64,000 nucleotides of DNA. It comes from JAIVGV01 sp036389335 (GTDB lineage: Bacteria; Acidobacteriota; Blastocatellia; Pyrinomonadales; Pyrinomonadaceae). This document shows, piece by piece, positions 26,232 through 34,581 of the stretch. Each line of letters opens with the position of its first letter. Position 1 is the stretch's first letter. The stretch lies in assembly GCA_036389335.1 (NCBI GenBank), contig DASVQC010000070.1, forward strand, positions 44,031 to 108,030, written 5' to 3'. The position numbers and the translations under genes are program-made. Below the pieces are notes generated by a model. That model searched no databases. It was given only the letters and a program-made list of their open reading frames with translations, and was not told the DNA's origin.

Positions 26232-27476
26232 TCAGACGGCGGCGGTCGCGTTGCCCTTGCCGATGCGGGCGTGCAGGCCGTCGTTGGTGACTTTGCCCAC
26301 GGAGCGCCCGAAGATCGATTGCCAGACGCGGCGGCGCGGCTCGGTGACGGTCGAGGCCGTCGCCGCGCCGAGGACGCTCGCGGCGATCTGCCGTATCTCC
26401 GCGGCGATGCGCGACGTGGGGCCCGACTCGACGAGCGGCTGCCCCAAGTTGATCGAGTTGACCGCCGTGTTGTAGTCGCTCTGCACGTAGCCGACGACGC
26501 GCTCGCCGAGGAATCGCTCGACCTGCTTGATGTCCAGCTCGATCTGCTTCGACCAGCGGTTGACGACGATCTTCACCTTGTGGCGCGGGTAGCCGAGCCG
26601 GTCGAAGATTTGCAGCGCGCGCTGGGTGCTGCGCACGGCGGGGATGTCGAGCGTCAGGACGAGCACGATCTCGTCGGACTGATCGAGGGCGGCGAGCGTG
26701 ATCGAGTCGAAGGTGTGCTGCGGGTCGATGATGACGTACTCGAAACGCTCGCGCAGCAGCTCGATCACCTCGAAGACGTGCTCCGGCTCGATGTCGTCGG
26801 CGAGGTCGGCCTCGCGCGGCGCGGAGAGCAGCGAGAGGTTCTGGTTGTGCGGCGCGAGGTAGCTCTTCATCAAAGAGTCGTCCACGCGCGCGCGGTTCTC
26901 CACGAGATCGGCGATGGAGTACTTCGGCTCGACGCCGAGGAAGAGCGAGAGGTCGCCCGCCTGCAAGTTGAGATCGACGAGCACGGTCGGCGCGCCGGTC
27001 GCCGCGGCGAGGTTCGTCGCGATGAAGGACGTGCCGCACCCGCCCTTCGACGAGAAGATGCTGATCGCGCGCCCGCGCTTCTTCGGCGCTTCCGTCTGCC
27101 CGGCGCAGAACTCGGCGGCGCGTTCGAGGACGGTGCGGAACTCGTCTTGACGGACGGGCAGGCGCAGGAAGTCGCGCGCCCCGGCGCGCAAGGAGCGCAG
27201 GATGAGATCGGGCGAGGAGTCGCGCGCGGCGCAGACGACCGCCGTGTGCGGGCACTCGGCGGCGGCGCGCTCGACGAACTTCAGGCCCGCCTCCGTCTCC
27301 TGTCCGAGCGCGACGACGACGACGTTCGGCTTGAGCCGCACGATCTCGGGGTAGACCTGTTCCGCGTCGTCGCCCGCGACGAGCAGGCGCGTCTGCTCGT
27401 GCGCGGCGAGCGCGCCGCGCAGCTCCTTGAGCGATTCGAGTCCGGTGCTGAGGATGGCGAATGTTAGGGGGTTCAT
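26232..27476 (-). CDS. cpaE: Tad pilus localisation ATPase CpaE (receiver-like plus MinD-like)
   Basis: 414 residues. Residues 1-120 form a receiver-like domain (FAILSTGLESLKELRGALAA, KPNVVVVALG at the phospho-acceptor strand). Residues 135-390 form a ParA/MinD-type ATPase: deviant Walker A FSSKGGCGTS (142-150), VLVDLNLQAGDLSLFLG, YVIIDPQHTFDSITLAALDQ and KIVVNRWSKQ. CpaE/TadZ proteins place the Tad machine at the cell pole. Standard position between tadE and cpaF. Confidence 0.94.
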   Translation of the reverse strand: MNPLTFAILSTGLESLKELRGALAAHEQTRLLVAGDDAEQVYPEIVRLKPNVVVVALGQETEAGLKFVERAAAECPHTAVVCAARDSSPDLILRSLRAGARDFLRLPVRQDEFRTVLERAAEFCAGQTEAPKKRGRAISIFSSKGGCGTSFIATNLAAATGAPTVLVDLNLQAGDLSLFLGVEPKYSIADLVENRARVDDSLMKSYLAPHNQNLSLLSAPREADLADDIEPEHVFEVIELLRERFEYVIIDPQHTFDSITLAALDQSDEIVLVLTLDIPAVRSTQRALQIFDRLGYPRHKVKIVVNRWSKQIELDIKQVERFLGERVVGYVQSDYNTAVNSINLGQPLVESGPTSRIAAEIRQIAASVLGAATASTVTEPRRRVWQSIFGRSVGKVTNDGLHARIGKGNATAAV

Positions 27477-27480
27477 GGTT

Positions 27481-27634
27481 GGCTGTTGGCTCTTAGCTGT
27501 TAGCTCTTAGCTGTTAGCTGTTAGCTTTTGGCTTTTGGCTTTTGGGTTGTTGCTGTCGGCTGTTAGAGACTTGCTGTTGGCCGTCGGCTGTTGGCTAATA
27601 GCTAATAGCTAACAGCTAACAGCTATTAGCTATC
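27481..27634. repeat. Long paired heptamer array (AGCTGTT)
   Basis: Nine heptamers in a row (27481-27543): GGCTGTT, GGCTCTT, AGCTGTT, AGCTCTT, AGCTGTT, AGCTGTT, AGCTTTT, GGCTTTT, GGCTTTT. The inverted side (about 27592-27634) has GGCTAAT, AGCTAAT, AGCTAAC, AGCTAAC, AGCTATT, AGCTATC. It is the largest array in the window, between tadE and cpaE. Confidence 0.92.
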
Positions 27635-27635
27635 T

Positions 27636-28082
27636 TCAGATCGGGTTGGGGACCCACCCGGCGTTCTCGCCCGTGAGCGTCGTGCTGTAGGCGGGCATGC
27701 GGATGGTCGTGCCGACGAGCGGGAGGACGAACTTGAAGTCGTAGTTCTGAATCTCGACCTTGACCGTGCCCGTCGCGAGGCCGAAGTTGCTGTAGGTGAC
27801 GACGATCTGCGCGGGCGTGAGATCGCTGACGAGCGGCGTGCCCGTGCCCGCCGTGTTGCCGTAGACGGCGACGTTCTGGACGGCGGCGGCGGAGGCCTGC
27901 GGCTGGTTGACGGCGTAGCGCGCGCCGCGGCGGGTGGCGTCGGCGAGCGCGTTGTGCACCCAGAGGAGGCGACCGAGTTCGAGCACGCCGAACGTGATCG
28001 TCAGGAAGACGGTCGCGCCGATGGCGAACTCCAATAGCGCCGCGCCGCGCTCGCCCTTTCGTGTCATCATCCCGCTTCTCAT
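27636..28082 (-). CDS. tadE: TadE-family minor pseudopilin (second copy)
   Basis: 148 residues. The TadE N-terminal signature is present: RKGERGAALLEFAIGATVFL, a type IV pilin-like leader and Glu-containing hydrophobic helix, then LELGRLLWVHNALADATRRG. The periplasmic part is Ala/Thr/Val-rich beta structure. It would be processed by CpaA and form part of the pilus tip or base. GAGGGTGA precedes the ATG at 28082. The VYGNTAGTGTPLV stretch is shared with its neighbour, showing gene duplication. Confidence 0.92.
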   Translation of the reverse strand: MRSGMMTRKGERGAALLEFAIGATVFLTITFGVLELGRLLWVHNALADATRRGARYAVNQPQASAAAVQNVAVYGNTAGTGTPLVSDLTPAQIVVTYSNFGLATGTVKVEIQNYDFKFVLPLVGTTIRMPAYSTTLTGENAGWVPNPI

Positions 28083-28139
28083 CGCGTCACCCTCACTCGA
28101 AAGTATTTCGGAAGGAACCCCGGCGGTCGCCGCCCGCGC

Positions 28140-28640
28140 TCAGTTGCTGATCTGCCGCATCGTGGCGCTCGGGCTGACGTTGACGGCGAGCGAGAGCGCG
28201 GGCGTCTTCGTCAGCTTGCCGAGATCGAAGACGGGCGTGTAGGCGTAGCTGCTGATGCTGACCGAGACCGTCTGCACCGCGCCCGCCGGGGTCTTGTTCT
28301 CGACGACCTGCACGTTCGCGGGCGTGAGCCCCGGGGCGACGGGCGCGCCCGTGCCGGCGGCGTTGCCGTAGACGACGAGGTTCTTGGTCTGCGAGAAGTT
28401 CGTGCCCGGCACCTGGCTGATCTGGAAGCGCGCCCCGGCGCGCGTCGCCTTCGAGAGCGTCGTGTAGGTGTAGAAGAAACGCCCGAACTCGGCGGTCGCG
28501 CCGACGAGCATCAGCATCAGCGGGAGGACTAACGCCAGCTCGACGAGCTGTGTGCCGCGCTCGTCGCGGCGCAGGCCCGACGCCGCGCGCAACAGCCCTA
28601 AAGTCTGCCGGCCTCTTCTCGTCTTCACACGCACGCGCAT
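28140..28640 (-). CDS. tadE: TadE-family minor pseudopilin (first copy)
   Basis: 166 residues. RRDERGTQLVELALVLPLML is the TadE pilin-like helix with its conserved Glu, followed by GATAEFGRFFYTYTTLSKAT and ATRAGARF. The periplasmic region carries VYGNAAGTGAPV, nearly the same as in the neighbouring TadE. The ATG at 28640 has AGAGGTGA upstream; a GTG nine bases earlier is also possible. Confidence 0.92.
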   Translation of the reverse strand: MRVRVKTRRGRQTLGLLRAASGLRRDERGTQLVELALVLPLMLMLVGATAEFGRFFYTYTTLSKATRAGARFQISQVPGTNFSQTKNLVVYGNAAGTGAPVAPGLTPANVQVVENKTPAGAVQTVSVSISSYAYTPVFDLGKLTKTPALSLAVNVSPSATMRQISN

Positions 28641-28670
28641 CTCGCTCACCTCTACTCCCTCATCACTTCG

Positions 28671-29825
28671 TTACTTGTAAAGCACGGGGATCGTCAGCTC
28701 GGGGCTCGGCGTGCCCCCCGTCGGATCGTAGCCGCCGCGACCGATGACGGTGCGCAGGCCGATGTACTCCGCCTTGATGTCGCCGCCGTTGCCGTTATCA
28801 ACCGCCGTCTGGAGGAAGAAGGCTGCGAAGCGATCAATGCGGACGGAGTCGCGCCCGTTGTTGAACTCGCTCTCCTTGATGATCGGGATCAGCACGACGC
28901 GTCGGTTGCGGACTCCGCCGCCGCGCGTCGGCGCTTGGAAGTAGAGCGAGTCGGGGCTCAAGCCGCCGTCCATGCGCTGCTGCTGGTTGAGGTAATCCTG
29001 ATAGGTGATGTTCTCTTTGACGTTCTCGTCGGGCGGGTACTCCGCCGGGTCGAGGCCGCCCGTGTAGTCGCCGAAGCGCGTGTTGAGCCCTTGGCGCACC
29101 GCGCCCGCCGAGACGCCCGGCTTCGTCTGCACGAGGCTGCCCGCGCCGAGGCAGTTGCGGACGCCCTTGCCGAGCCCCTCCCGGTCGTCGTCCGCGCCCG
29201 CGCCGTCGATGGCGAGAATCTGGTAGTTGCCCGGAGAGATCGCGCCGCCCGGCGGTCGGCGGATCGTGTAGGTGTTGCCCGGCTTGAAGAGGACGGCGTC
29301 GGCGTCGATGGCGGTGACGGGGATGTAGTCGCAGAAGGTGTTGAGCGGGACGCTCATCCCGGCGGTCGCCTCCGCCGCGACGTTGCGCGAGGAGCCGAGC
29401 ACCGGCGCGGAGAAGGTCGTGTTGACGCCGACGGGCGGGATCTCGACCTTGACGAAGCGGATGTTCGCCGCGTCCGTTTTCGCCGCCGTCTCGCCGACGT
29501 AGGTGCCGTTGAGGTTGCGCGAGAAGACGACGTTCGCGCGCGTGATCGCGATCTTGTTCTTGTTGAACTCGGACTTGTTCATCTCGCTGACGGCGAGATC
29601 GACCGCCTTCTTGATGCCGCCGTCGTCCGAGTTGAGCGCGCTCGCCCCGGCGAGGGCCGCCGCGTCCGCCGCGTTCTGCAACTCCGTGCGGACGAGGTAG
29701 AAGTGGCTGATGTCAACGCACAGGCCGGTGGCGAGGAGAAAGCCGAGCATCCCGAACGCGCTGACGACGAGGACCGAGCCGCGCTCGCCCCGCCGCCTCT
29801 GCCGATTGCCGAATGAGAACTTCAT
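28671..29825 (-). CDS. tadG: TadG-like pilus assembly protein
   Basis: 384 residues. RGERGSVLVVSAFGMLGFLL is the pilin-like N-terminal helix shared by TadE/F/G, followed by HFYLVRTELQNAADAAALAG and ALNSDDGG, the TadG N-terminal domain. The remaining about 300 residues are predicted beta-rich and periplasmic; I see no von Willebrand A MIDAS, which many TadG proteins have. GGGAGGGAA precedes the ATG at 29825; the longer frame overlaps cpaC and is not supported. Confidence 0.88.
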   Translation of the reverse strand: MKFSFGNRQRRRGERGSVLVVSAFGMLGFLLATGLCVDISHFYLVRTELQNAADAAALAGASALNSDDGGIKKAVDLAVSEMNKSEFNKNKIAITRANVVFSRNLNGTYVGETAAKTDAANIRFVKVEIPPVGVNTTFSAPVLGSSRNVAAEATAGMSVPLNTFCDYIPVTAIDADAVLFKPGNTYTIRRPPGGAISPGNYQILAIDGAGADDDREGLGKGVRNCLGAGSLVQTKPGVSAGAVRQGLNTRFGDYTGGLDPAEYPPDENVKENITYQDYLNQQQRMDGGLSPDSLYFQAPTRGGGVRNRRVVLIPIIKESEFNNGRDSVRIDRFAAFFLQTAVDNGNGGDIKAEYIGLRTVIGRGGYDPTGGTPSPELTIPVLYK

Positions 29826-29928
29826 CGCTTCCCTCCCGCGTTTCGTCCGCCGCACGATCAGCCCCGTAGTTTTGCGGCGGGGGCGAGCCGCGCGCCCTGC
29901 CCCCGCCGACTTTTTCGGCGCGCCCGTC

Positions 29929-31602
29929 TCACTGGTGATTCGGCGGCGGCGCGACGCGCGCGACACTCGGCAGCACTGACAGGGGATCGTTCCCCGCGTT
30001 CCTCACGGGGAGCTGCGCGGCTGACTTGTCGGCTTCGGTCTTCGTCGCCTCGGTCTTCGTCGCGTCAGCCTTCGGCGCTTCCTTCACCGCGTCCTTGGCG
30101 GGCGCGGGGGCGACCGCGGGCGCGGCCATCGCGGGCGCGCTCGCCTCGACGGACTTCGCCTCGACGGACTTCGCGGCGTCGGACTTCGCGGCGTCGGTCG
30201 CCGCGCCGTCGCCGACGGTCGAGTAGCCGCTCGCGCCCTTGATGCCTTCGCCCTTCGGCTCGACGCCGAGCGGCGAGTTGCCGCGCAGGCCGTCGAGGCC
30301 CTTCATCTGCGGCAGCTCGTCGCGGTTCATCGGGTGCACGAGCTGCGCCGTGACGAAGAACATCAGCTCGGTCTCGTCCTTCTGGAACGACTTCGACTTG
30401 AAGAGGTTGCCGATGATCGGCAGATCGCCGACGCCCGGCACCTTCGACATCGTCTGCGTCTCGTTGTTGTCGAGGAGCCCGGCGAGCGCGAACGACTGGC
30501 CGTCGCGCAGCTCGACGCCGGTGGTCGCGCGGCGCGTCTTCAGGGCGGGGATGAGGAAGCCGTCGAACTTCACGCCGTTGGCGAAGTCGATGGTCGAGAC
30601 TTCGGGTTCGAGTTCGAGGCGGATGTGATCCTCGTCGATGATCGTCGGCTTGAAGTTGAGGCGCACCCCGTACTCCTTCCACACGATGGTCACGTTCGAG
30701 TGCTCGCCCGTCTGGACGATGGGCACGGGGAACTCGCCGCCGGCGAGGAAGCTCGCCTTCTGCCCGTCCATCGCGATCAGGTTCGGCTCGGCCAAGCTAC
30801 GGATCGCGCCGACGCTCTTGAGCGCGCGCAGGTAGCCGGTGAGCCCCGCCGTGCCGTTGCCGAAGATGATGTTGAGCGGCGAGGCGAGGTTCAGCAGGTA
30901 CGAGGACGCGGACGGGCTGACGGATGATTCGCGCACGCTCGTCGGCGCGTTGCCGCTGTTGAGGTAGCCGACCGTCGAGTTGTTGGCGAGGCCGTAAGAC
31001 GGCGCGATCTCGCGCGCCTTCGTGCGGCTCACCTCGGCGACTCTCACCATGAGCTGCACCTGCGGCTTGTCGCCCGCGGGCGAGGTCAGCATGTTGACGA
31101 CCTGAAAGCCCGCGGCCTTCACGACCAGCTCGGCCTGCTGCGCGACGAGCGGGTTCGTCACGCTCCCCGAGATGACGACCGAGCCGTTCGCCTGGCTCAG
31201 GCGGATGTCGTCTTTGGGGAAGAGCGCGCGAATCTGCGAGTCGATCAGGGAGAGGTTGGCGCGGACGAACACGTCGAAGACGAGGAACTTGCCCGTGTCC
31301 TTCTCCCACGCGATGAAGTTGACCTGACCGAACGCCTTGCCGTTGACCAGGACCTGATCGGGGGCGACCAGCACGGCCTCGGCGACCTCGGGGTTCGAGA
31401 CCGAGAAGCGACCGATCTTGCGGTCGAAGTTGATGACGCGCGACTGGCCGACCAGCACGTTGATCGGGATCGACTCCTTCTGCACGCGGTCGAACGAGGC
31501 GGCGACGGAAGTCTCCTGCGCGTGCGCGGCGGCGGGCAGGCCGAGCAGGATGACGCCGACCAGCGCGGCGATGAGGGGGATTAAGCGACGGGTCGTCTGC
31601 AT
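29929..31602 (-). CDS. cpaC: Tad pilus outer-membrane secretin CpaC/RcpA
   Basis: 557 residues with signal peptide (LIPLIAALVGVILLGLPAAA). The pilus-assembly N-terminal domain covers IPINVLVGQSRVINFDRKIG and SVSNPEVAEAVLVAPDQVLV, then a BON-like part ANGSVVISGSVTN. The secretin core includes LRALKSVGAIRSLAEPNLIA, GQKASFLAGGEFPVPI and KVPGVGDLPIIGNLFKSKSF, the VPxLGDIPxxGxLF secretin signature. It ends in a long Ala/Lys/Glu low-complexity tail (about 450-557) with repeated KSVEA and KTEA units. It forms the outer-membrane channel for the pilus. GGAGG precedes the start. Confidence 0.96.
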   Translation of the reverse strand: MQTTRRLIPLIAALVGVILLGLPAAAHAQETSVAASFDRVQKESIPINVLVGQSRVINFDRKIGRFSVSNPEVAEAVLVAPDQVLVNGKAFGQVNFIAWEKDTGKFLVFDVFVRANLSLIDSQIRALFPKDDIRLSQANGSVVISGSVTNPLVAQQAELVVKAAGFQVVNMLTSPAGDKPQVQLMVRVAEVSRTKAREIAPSYGLANNSTVGYLNSGNAPTSVRESSVSPSASSYLLNLASPLNIIFGNGTAGLTGYLRALKSVGAIRSLAEPNLIAMDGQKASFLAGGEFPVPIVQTGEHSNVTIVWKEYGVRLNFKPTIIDEDHIRLELEPEVSTIDFANGVKFDGFLIPALKTRRATTGVELRDGQSFALAGLLDNNETQTMSKVPGVGDLPIIGNLFKSKSFQKDETELMFFVTAQLVHPMNRDELPQMKGLDGLRGNSPLGVEPKGEGIKGASGYSTVGDGAATDAAKSDAAKSVEAKSVEASAPAMAAPAVAPAPAKDAVKEAPKADATKTEATKTEADKSAAQLPVRNAGNDPLSVLPSVARVAPPPNHQ

Positions 31603-31619
31603 GATTCGAACCTCCAGAG

Positions 31620-31732
31620 TGGTCAGTAGTCGGTAGTCGGTAAGGTTTCGCGTGTCTCGCTTTTTCGTCAGTCGTCAGCGCCGGCGCGCCCCAGTTTTCC
31701 GCTGGCCGCCGGCCACCGACCGCTGACTACTG
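31620..31732. repeat. Paired inverted heptamer array (TAGTCGG/TGGTCAG)
   Basis: Left: TGGTCAG, TAGTCGG, TAGTCGG (31620-31640). Right (31713-31732), in reverse: CAGTAGT, CAGCGGT, CGGTGG. It lies between cpaB and cpaC; the right arm reaches close to the cpaB stop. Confidence 0.85.
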
Positions 31733-32653
31733 TTGGGGGAAATCCACGCTGCGCTTCTTCGCGCCCTCGATCACCTCGACCGAGTTGCGCGGCGGCGCGG
31801 GGGCCGCGGGCGCAGCCGCGGCGGGCTTCTCTTCGTGCGCGGCGGCGACGCGGGGGGCGCGGCGCGGCGCGACCGGCGCGACCGGCTTCGCCGTCTGCTC
31901 GCTCTTCATCGCGCCGGGGTCGGGGACGGGCACGGCGCGCTCGCCGCCGAGGAGGCGTCGCTTGTCAACGCCCTCGGTCTTCTCGTCGCCCTGATCCACG
32001 GAGCTGCGCATGACGAGCTGGAGCTTGCCCTCGGAGGCGGCCAGCGCCAGCTTCTCGGCCTGCTCGGGCAGCACTTGCAGCGTCACGGCCTTGACGCTCT
32101 CCGGCTCGCGCTCCGACTTCGGGCGGTCGATGTTCTGGCCGTTGGCGAGCACCTTGATGTTCTGCAAGACGATCTTCGAGATCGGGTTCTGCTGCCCGCC
32201 GTTGTCCACGGGGTTGATGACGACCACGACGTCGACGAGCGCGCCCGGCATGATGAAGCCGGAGACGCCGACCACGTCGTCGACCTTCACGGTCATCGCG
32301 CGGTAGCCTTCGGGGATGATCGACGAGAGCCCGGCAGCCGAGCCTTCGGGCGCGAGCTTGAAGTCGGTGACGGGCTCGCGCGCGGCGATGGAGACGACCG
32401 CGACGCGACCGACGAGTTTGTCGGGCGACTCGAACACGCCGTCGGGGGCCGCGCCGCGGGGGAACTGGATGGTTTCGAGCTGCTCGGCGATCAGCTTCTC
32501 GCCGGCGTTGATCGCGACCTTCGCGACGACGACGCTCGACAGGTTCTTCGAGTAAGCCTGCGCGCTCGACAGGTACTTGCTGACCGAGACGGCGGCCACG
32601 AGGCCGAAGACGACCGCGCCGCCGAGCACGATGACGAAACGTTTATTCCTCAT
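31727..32653 (-). CDS. cpaB: Flp pilus assembly protein CpaB/RcpC
   Basis: 308 residues. N-terminal membrane anchor (FVIVLGGAVVFGLVAAVSVS), SAF domain (VVVAKVAINAGEKLIAEQLE) and RcpC/CpaB core: EGYRAMTVKVDDVVGVSGFI, MPGALVDVVVVINP, VTLQVLPEQAEKLALAASEG, LQLVMRSSVD. The C-terminal 80 residues are Ala/Pro-rich. It is a periplasmic partner of the secretin. GGAGGAGGT upstream is a very strong ribosome site. Confidence 0.95.
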   Translation of the reverse strand: MRNKRFVIVLGGAVVFGLVAAVSVSKYLSSAQAYSKNLSSVVVAKVAINAGEKLIAEQLETIQFPRGAAPDGVFESPDKLVGRVAVVSIAAREPVTDFKLAPEGSAAGLSSIIPEGYRAMTVKVDDVVGVSGFIMPGALVDVVVVINPVDNGGQQNPISKIVLQNIKVLANGQNIDRPKSEREPESVKAVTLQVLPEQAEKLALAASEGKLQLVMRSSVDQGDEKTEGVDKRRLLGGERAVPVPDPGAMKSEQTAKPVAPVAPRRAPRVAAAHEEKPAAAAPAAPAPPRNSVEVIEGAKKRSVDFPQQ

Positions 32654-32709
32654 TTTCCGAACCTCCTCCGAAGCCGTAACACCGTGTTTGAAAAGTCAGC
32701 CGCGCGGCG

Positions 32710-33237
32710 TCACGCGCGGAAGATGGCCACCGAGATCAGGCTGCCGAACGTGATCGCCACGCCGTAGGGGATCGTGTGCCCGCGCTCGGCGGGGACGGCG
32801 AAGCGCGGCATCTCCCAGCCGGGCAGGAGCCCGACGAAAATCTGCATCACGCGGAACAGCGTCTCCTTGACGACGCCGCCGCGCACCATCGTCACGACCG
32901 CGAGCACGCCGCCCGTCAGCACGACCGTCATGAACGTCGGCACGACGAGCGACGCGCCGACGATCGAACCGATGGCCGCGAACAGCTTCACGTCGCCCGC
33001 GCCCATCGCGCCGAAGACGTGGAGCATGAACATCAGCACGAAGGCGAGCAGGCAGCCGCCCGCGCTCGACCACGCGCCGCCCCAGCCGCCCGCGACCGCG
33101 TTGACCGTGAGCCCGCCGACGAGGGCGGCGAGCACGAAGGCGTTCGGGATGCGGCGGTAGCGCGCGTCGTAGTAGGTGATGAGCGCCGCCAGCGGGACCA
33201 GCAGCGCGTAGTTGACGATGGCGAGAGTGTCGAACAT
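32710..33237 (-). CDS. cpaA: Prepilin peptidase CpaA/TadV (A24 family)
   Basis: 175 residues, six predicted membrane helices. The two catalytic aspartates are visible: YYDARYRRIPN near residue 23 and GAGDVKLFAAIG near residue 80. It cleaves and may methylate the Flp and TadE-type pilins. The gene lies directly after the pilin genes, as in other Tad loci. Confidence 0.95.
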   Translation of the reverse strand: MFDTLAIVNYALLVPLAALITYYDARYRRIPNAFVLAALVGGLTVNAVAGGWGGAWSSAGGCLLAFVLMFMLHVFGAMGAGDVKLFAAIGSIVGASLVVPTFMTVVLTGGVLAVVTMVRGGVVKETLFRVMQIFVGLLPGWEMPRFAVPAERGHTIPYGVAITFGSLISVAIFRA

Positions 33238-33418
33238 TCCGGCGGACGCTCCGTTGACGATTTCTCTGAGTTAAAAAAGGGGCTGAAAAAACTTGCGCGG
33301 CGGATGCGCGCCCCGCGGGCCGCCCGCGCCGAATCTGCTGATCAAATCTGCGGAAGGGAAAAGGTCGGGAGGCGCGCGCGGCGTCCGCCGTCGCGCCTCC
33401 CGTCAAACGCCGCAAGGG

Positions 33419-33583
33419 TCAGGGGGTCGTGCTGATCTTCGAGGCGAGATCGGTGATCTTCGTCCCGATGTTCGTGCCGAGCGTGGTGAACGCCGTGATG
33501 ACTGCCAGCGCCACGAGCGCCGCGGCGACCGCGTACTCGGACAGCTCCAGACCGCTTTCGTCTCTGAGGAACTTCTTGAACAT
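33419..33583 (-). CDS. flp: Flp-type pilin, copy 3
   Basis: 54 residues: MFKKFLRDESGLELSEYAVA then AALVALAVITAFTTLGTNIG and a short tail TKITDLASKISTTP. The Flp processing region (G-LELSEYA, cleavage expected after Gly11) and the Glu at position 5 of the mature chain are present. AGGAGGAG lies about 11 bases upstream. It is the most distal of three tandem pilin genes and is nearly identical to copy 2. Confidence 0.93.
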   Translation of the reverse strand: MFKKFLRDESGLELSEYAVAAALVALAVITAFTTLGTNIGTKITDLASKISTTP

Positions 33584-33628
33584 CTCTTCGTCTCTCCTCC
33601 TCGCGTCGGGTCGCCCGCGCGCGGGTCG

Positions 33629-33793
33629 TTACGGGGTGGTGGAAATCTTCGAGGCGAGGTTGGTGATCTTGGTGCCGATGTTGGTGCCGAGCGTCGTGAA
33701 CGCGGTGATCACCGCGAGCGCGACGAGCGCAGCCGCCACGGCGTACTCGGAAAGCTCCAAACCCGTCTCGTCCTGCATGAATTTCTTGAACAT
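33629..33793 (-). CDS. flp: Flp-type pilin, copy 2
   Basis: 54 residues: MFKKFMQDETGLELSEYAVA, then AALVALAVITAFTTLGTNIG and tail TKITNLASKISTTP. Same processing region as the other copies. AAGGAG lies seven bases upstream. The mature region differs from copy 3 at one position in the tail, while codons differ more, which points to selection for protein identity. Confidence 0.93.
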   Translation of the reverse strand: MFKKFMQDETGLELSEYAVAAALVALAVITAFTTLGTNIGTKITNLASKISTTP

Positions 33794-33845
33794 GTGCTTG
33801 CTCCTTCGCTGCTGTGGTGTGGGGTGGTGGTGGTGGTCGGCAGGG

Positions 33846-34004
33846 TTACGAACCGATCTTGGTGGCGAGGTTGTTGATCTTCGCGCCGATGTTCGTGCCG
33901 AGGGTGGTGAACGCGGTGATGACCGCGAGCGCGACCAGCGCGGCGGCGACGGCGTACTCGGAAAGCTCCAAACCGCTCTCGTCCTTCAGGAATCTCTTGA
34001 TCAT
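33846..34004 (-). CDS. flp: Flp-type pilin, copy 1
   Basis: 52 residues: MIKRFLKDESGLELSEYAVA, then AALVALAVITAFTTLGTNIG and tail AKINNLATKIGS. First gene of the Tad transcription unit. AAGGAG lies nine bases upstream of the ATG at 34004; the longer frame to 34118 is not supported. Flp is the major pilus subunit, processed by CpaA and exported through CpaC. Confidence 0.95.
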   Translation of the reverse strand: MIKRFLKDESGLELSEYAVAAALVALAVITAFTTLGTNIGAKINNLATKIGS

Positions 34005-34118
34005 TTTCGTTTGCTCCTTCGTCGTAGAATTTCCGTCCTGTCTCTCCGCCCGGCGCTTCTCGGCGAACTCGGCTGCCACACCTTTTCGTTCGCCTCGCTC
34101 GGACTCGTGCTGTCTCAT

Positions 34119-34134
34119 TACAAGGCCCGTGCCG
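34119..34134 (-). promoter_or_regulatory. Weak sigma-54-like promoter upstream of flp
   Basis: On the minus strand CGGCACGGGCCTTGTA resembles the -24/-12 consensus TGGCACG-N4-TTGCA with two differences, one being GT for the usual GC at -12. A start near 34107 would give a leader of about 100 bases. A sigma-54 activator gene lies 2.3 kb away. Speculative. Confidence 0.25.
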
Positions 34135-34151
34135 CAGCCGCCGGAAACGAA

Positions 34152-34176
34152 AAAGGCCAGCAGACGCCGGCCCTTT
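34152..34176 (-). terminator. Intrinsic terminator upstream of flp
   Basis: AAAGGCC (34152-34158) pairs with GGCCCTTT (34169-34176) with a one-base bulge. On the minus strand the stem is followed by TTTTTCGTTT. It would stop readthrough into the pilin genes. Confidence 0.55.
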
Positions 34177-34428
34177 CCCGATCTCGCCCGCCCGGCCTGT
34201 TAACCCGCGGCGACAACTTTCGCCGCCGCGCCGAGGCGAGCAAACGGCCCCGCGCCGGATCAACCTCCGCGCGCGTAACGACTTAACTTCCTGACAACCC
34301 CGGTTGACAACTCCGGCGCGCGGTTTAACGGTTCGTGACGAACGCAAGTCCGAGTAAGCCCGCGAAGGGGATGAAAGACTGTCGCCGACAGCCTAAGCCG
34401 TGGGACACGCGCTATCGAGAAATTTTTC

Positions 34429-34581
34429 GAGCCCCTGATAGGGGCGAAAGAATGCGATCTGAAAATCGAAATATCAGATCGGAGATTCTTTCGCCCCTTA
34501 CCAGGGGCTCCAAGCGTTTCGTTCGATTGAGGCCCGCGGCCCGCGCCGCGGGCTAATACCTCGCGCCCCTCATCAGGGGCT
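34429..34581. repeat. REP-like hairpin cluster
   Basis: A long imperfect inverted repeat (arms 34429-34462 and 34474-34510) encloses an 11-base loop. Each arm carries a smaller palindrome, GCCCCTGATAGGGGC and GCCCCTTACCAGGGGC, and a third, GCCCCTCATCAGGGGC, lies at about 34565-34580. Shared unit: CGCCCCT-N4-AGGGGCTC, three times, once inverted. The structure resembles REP/BIME or small MITE elements. Confidence 0.75.

Noticed and set aside
27481..27634. CRISPR-like array
   Set aside because: Units are only 7 bases with no spacers, and the second half is inverted. No cas genes nearby.
28671..29825. VWA domain in the TadG-like protein
   Set aside because: No DxSxS metal site is visible, although many TadG proteins have one.
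34429..34510. Plain transcription terminator
   Set aside because: The stem is far longer than needed, has nested palindromes repeated nearby and lacks a T tract, so a REP-like element fits better.
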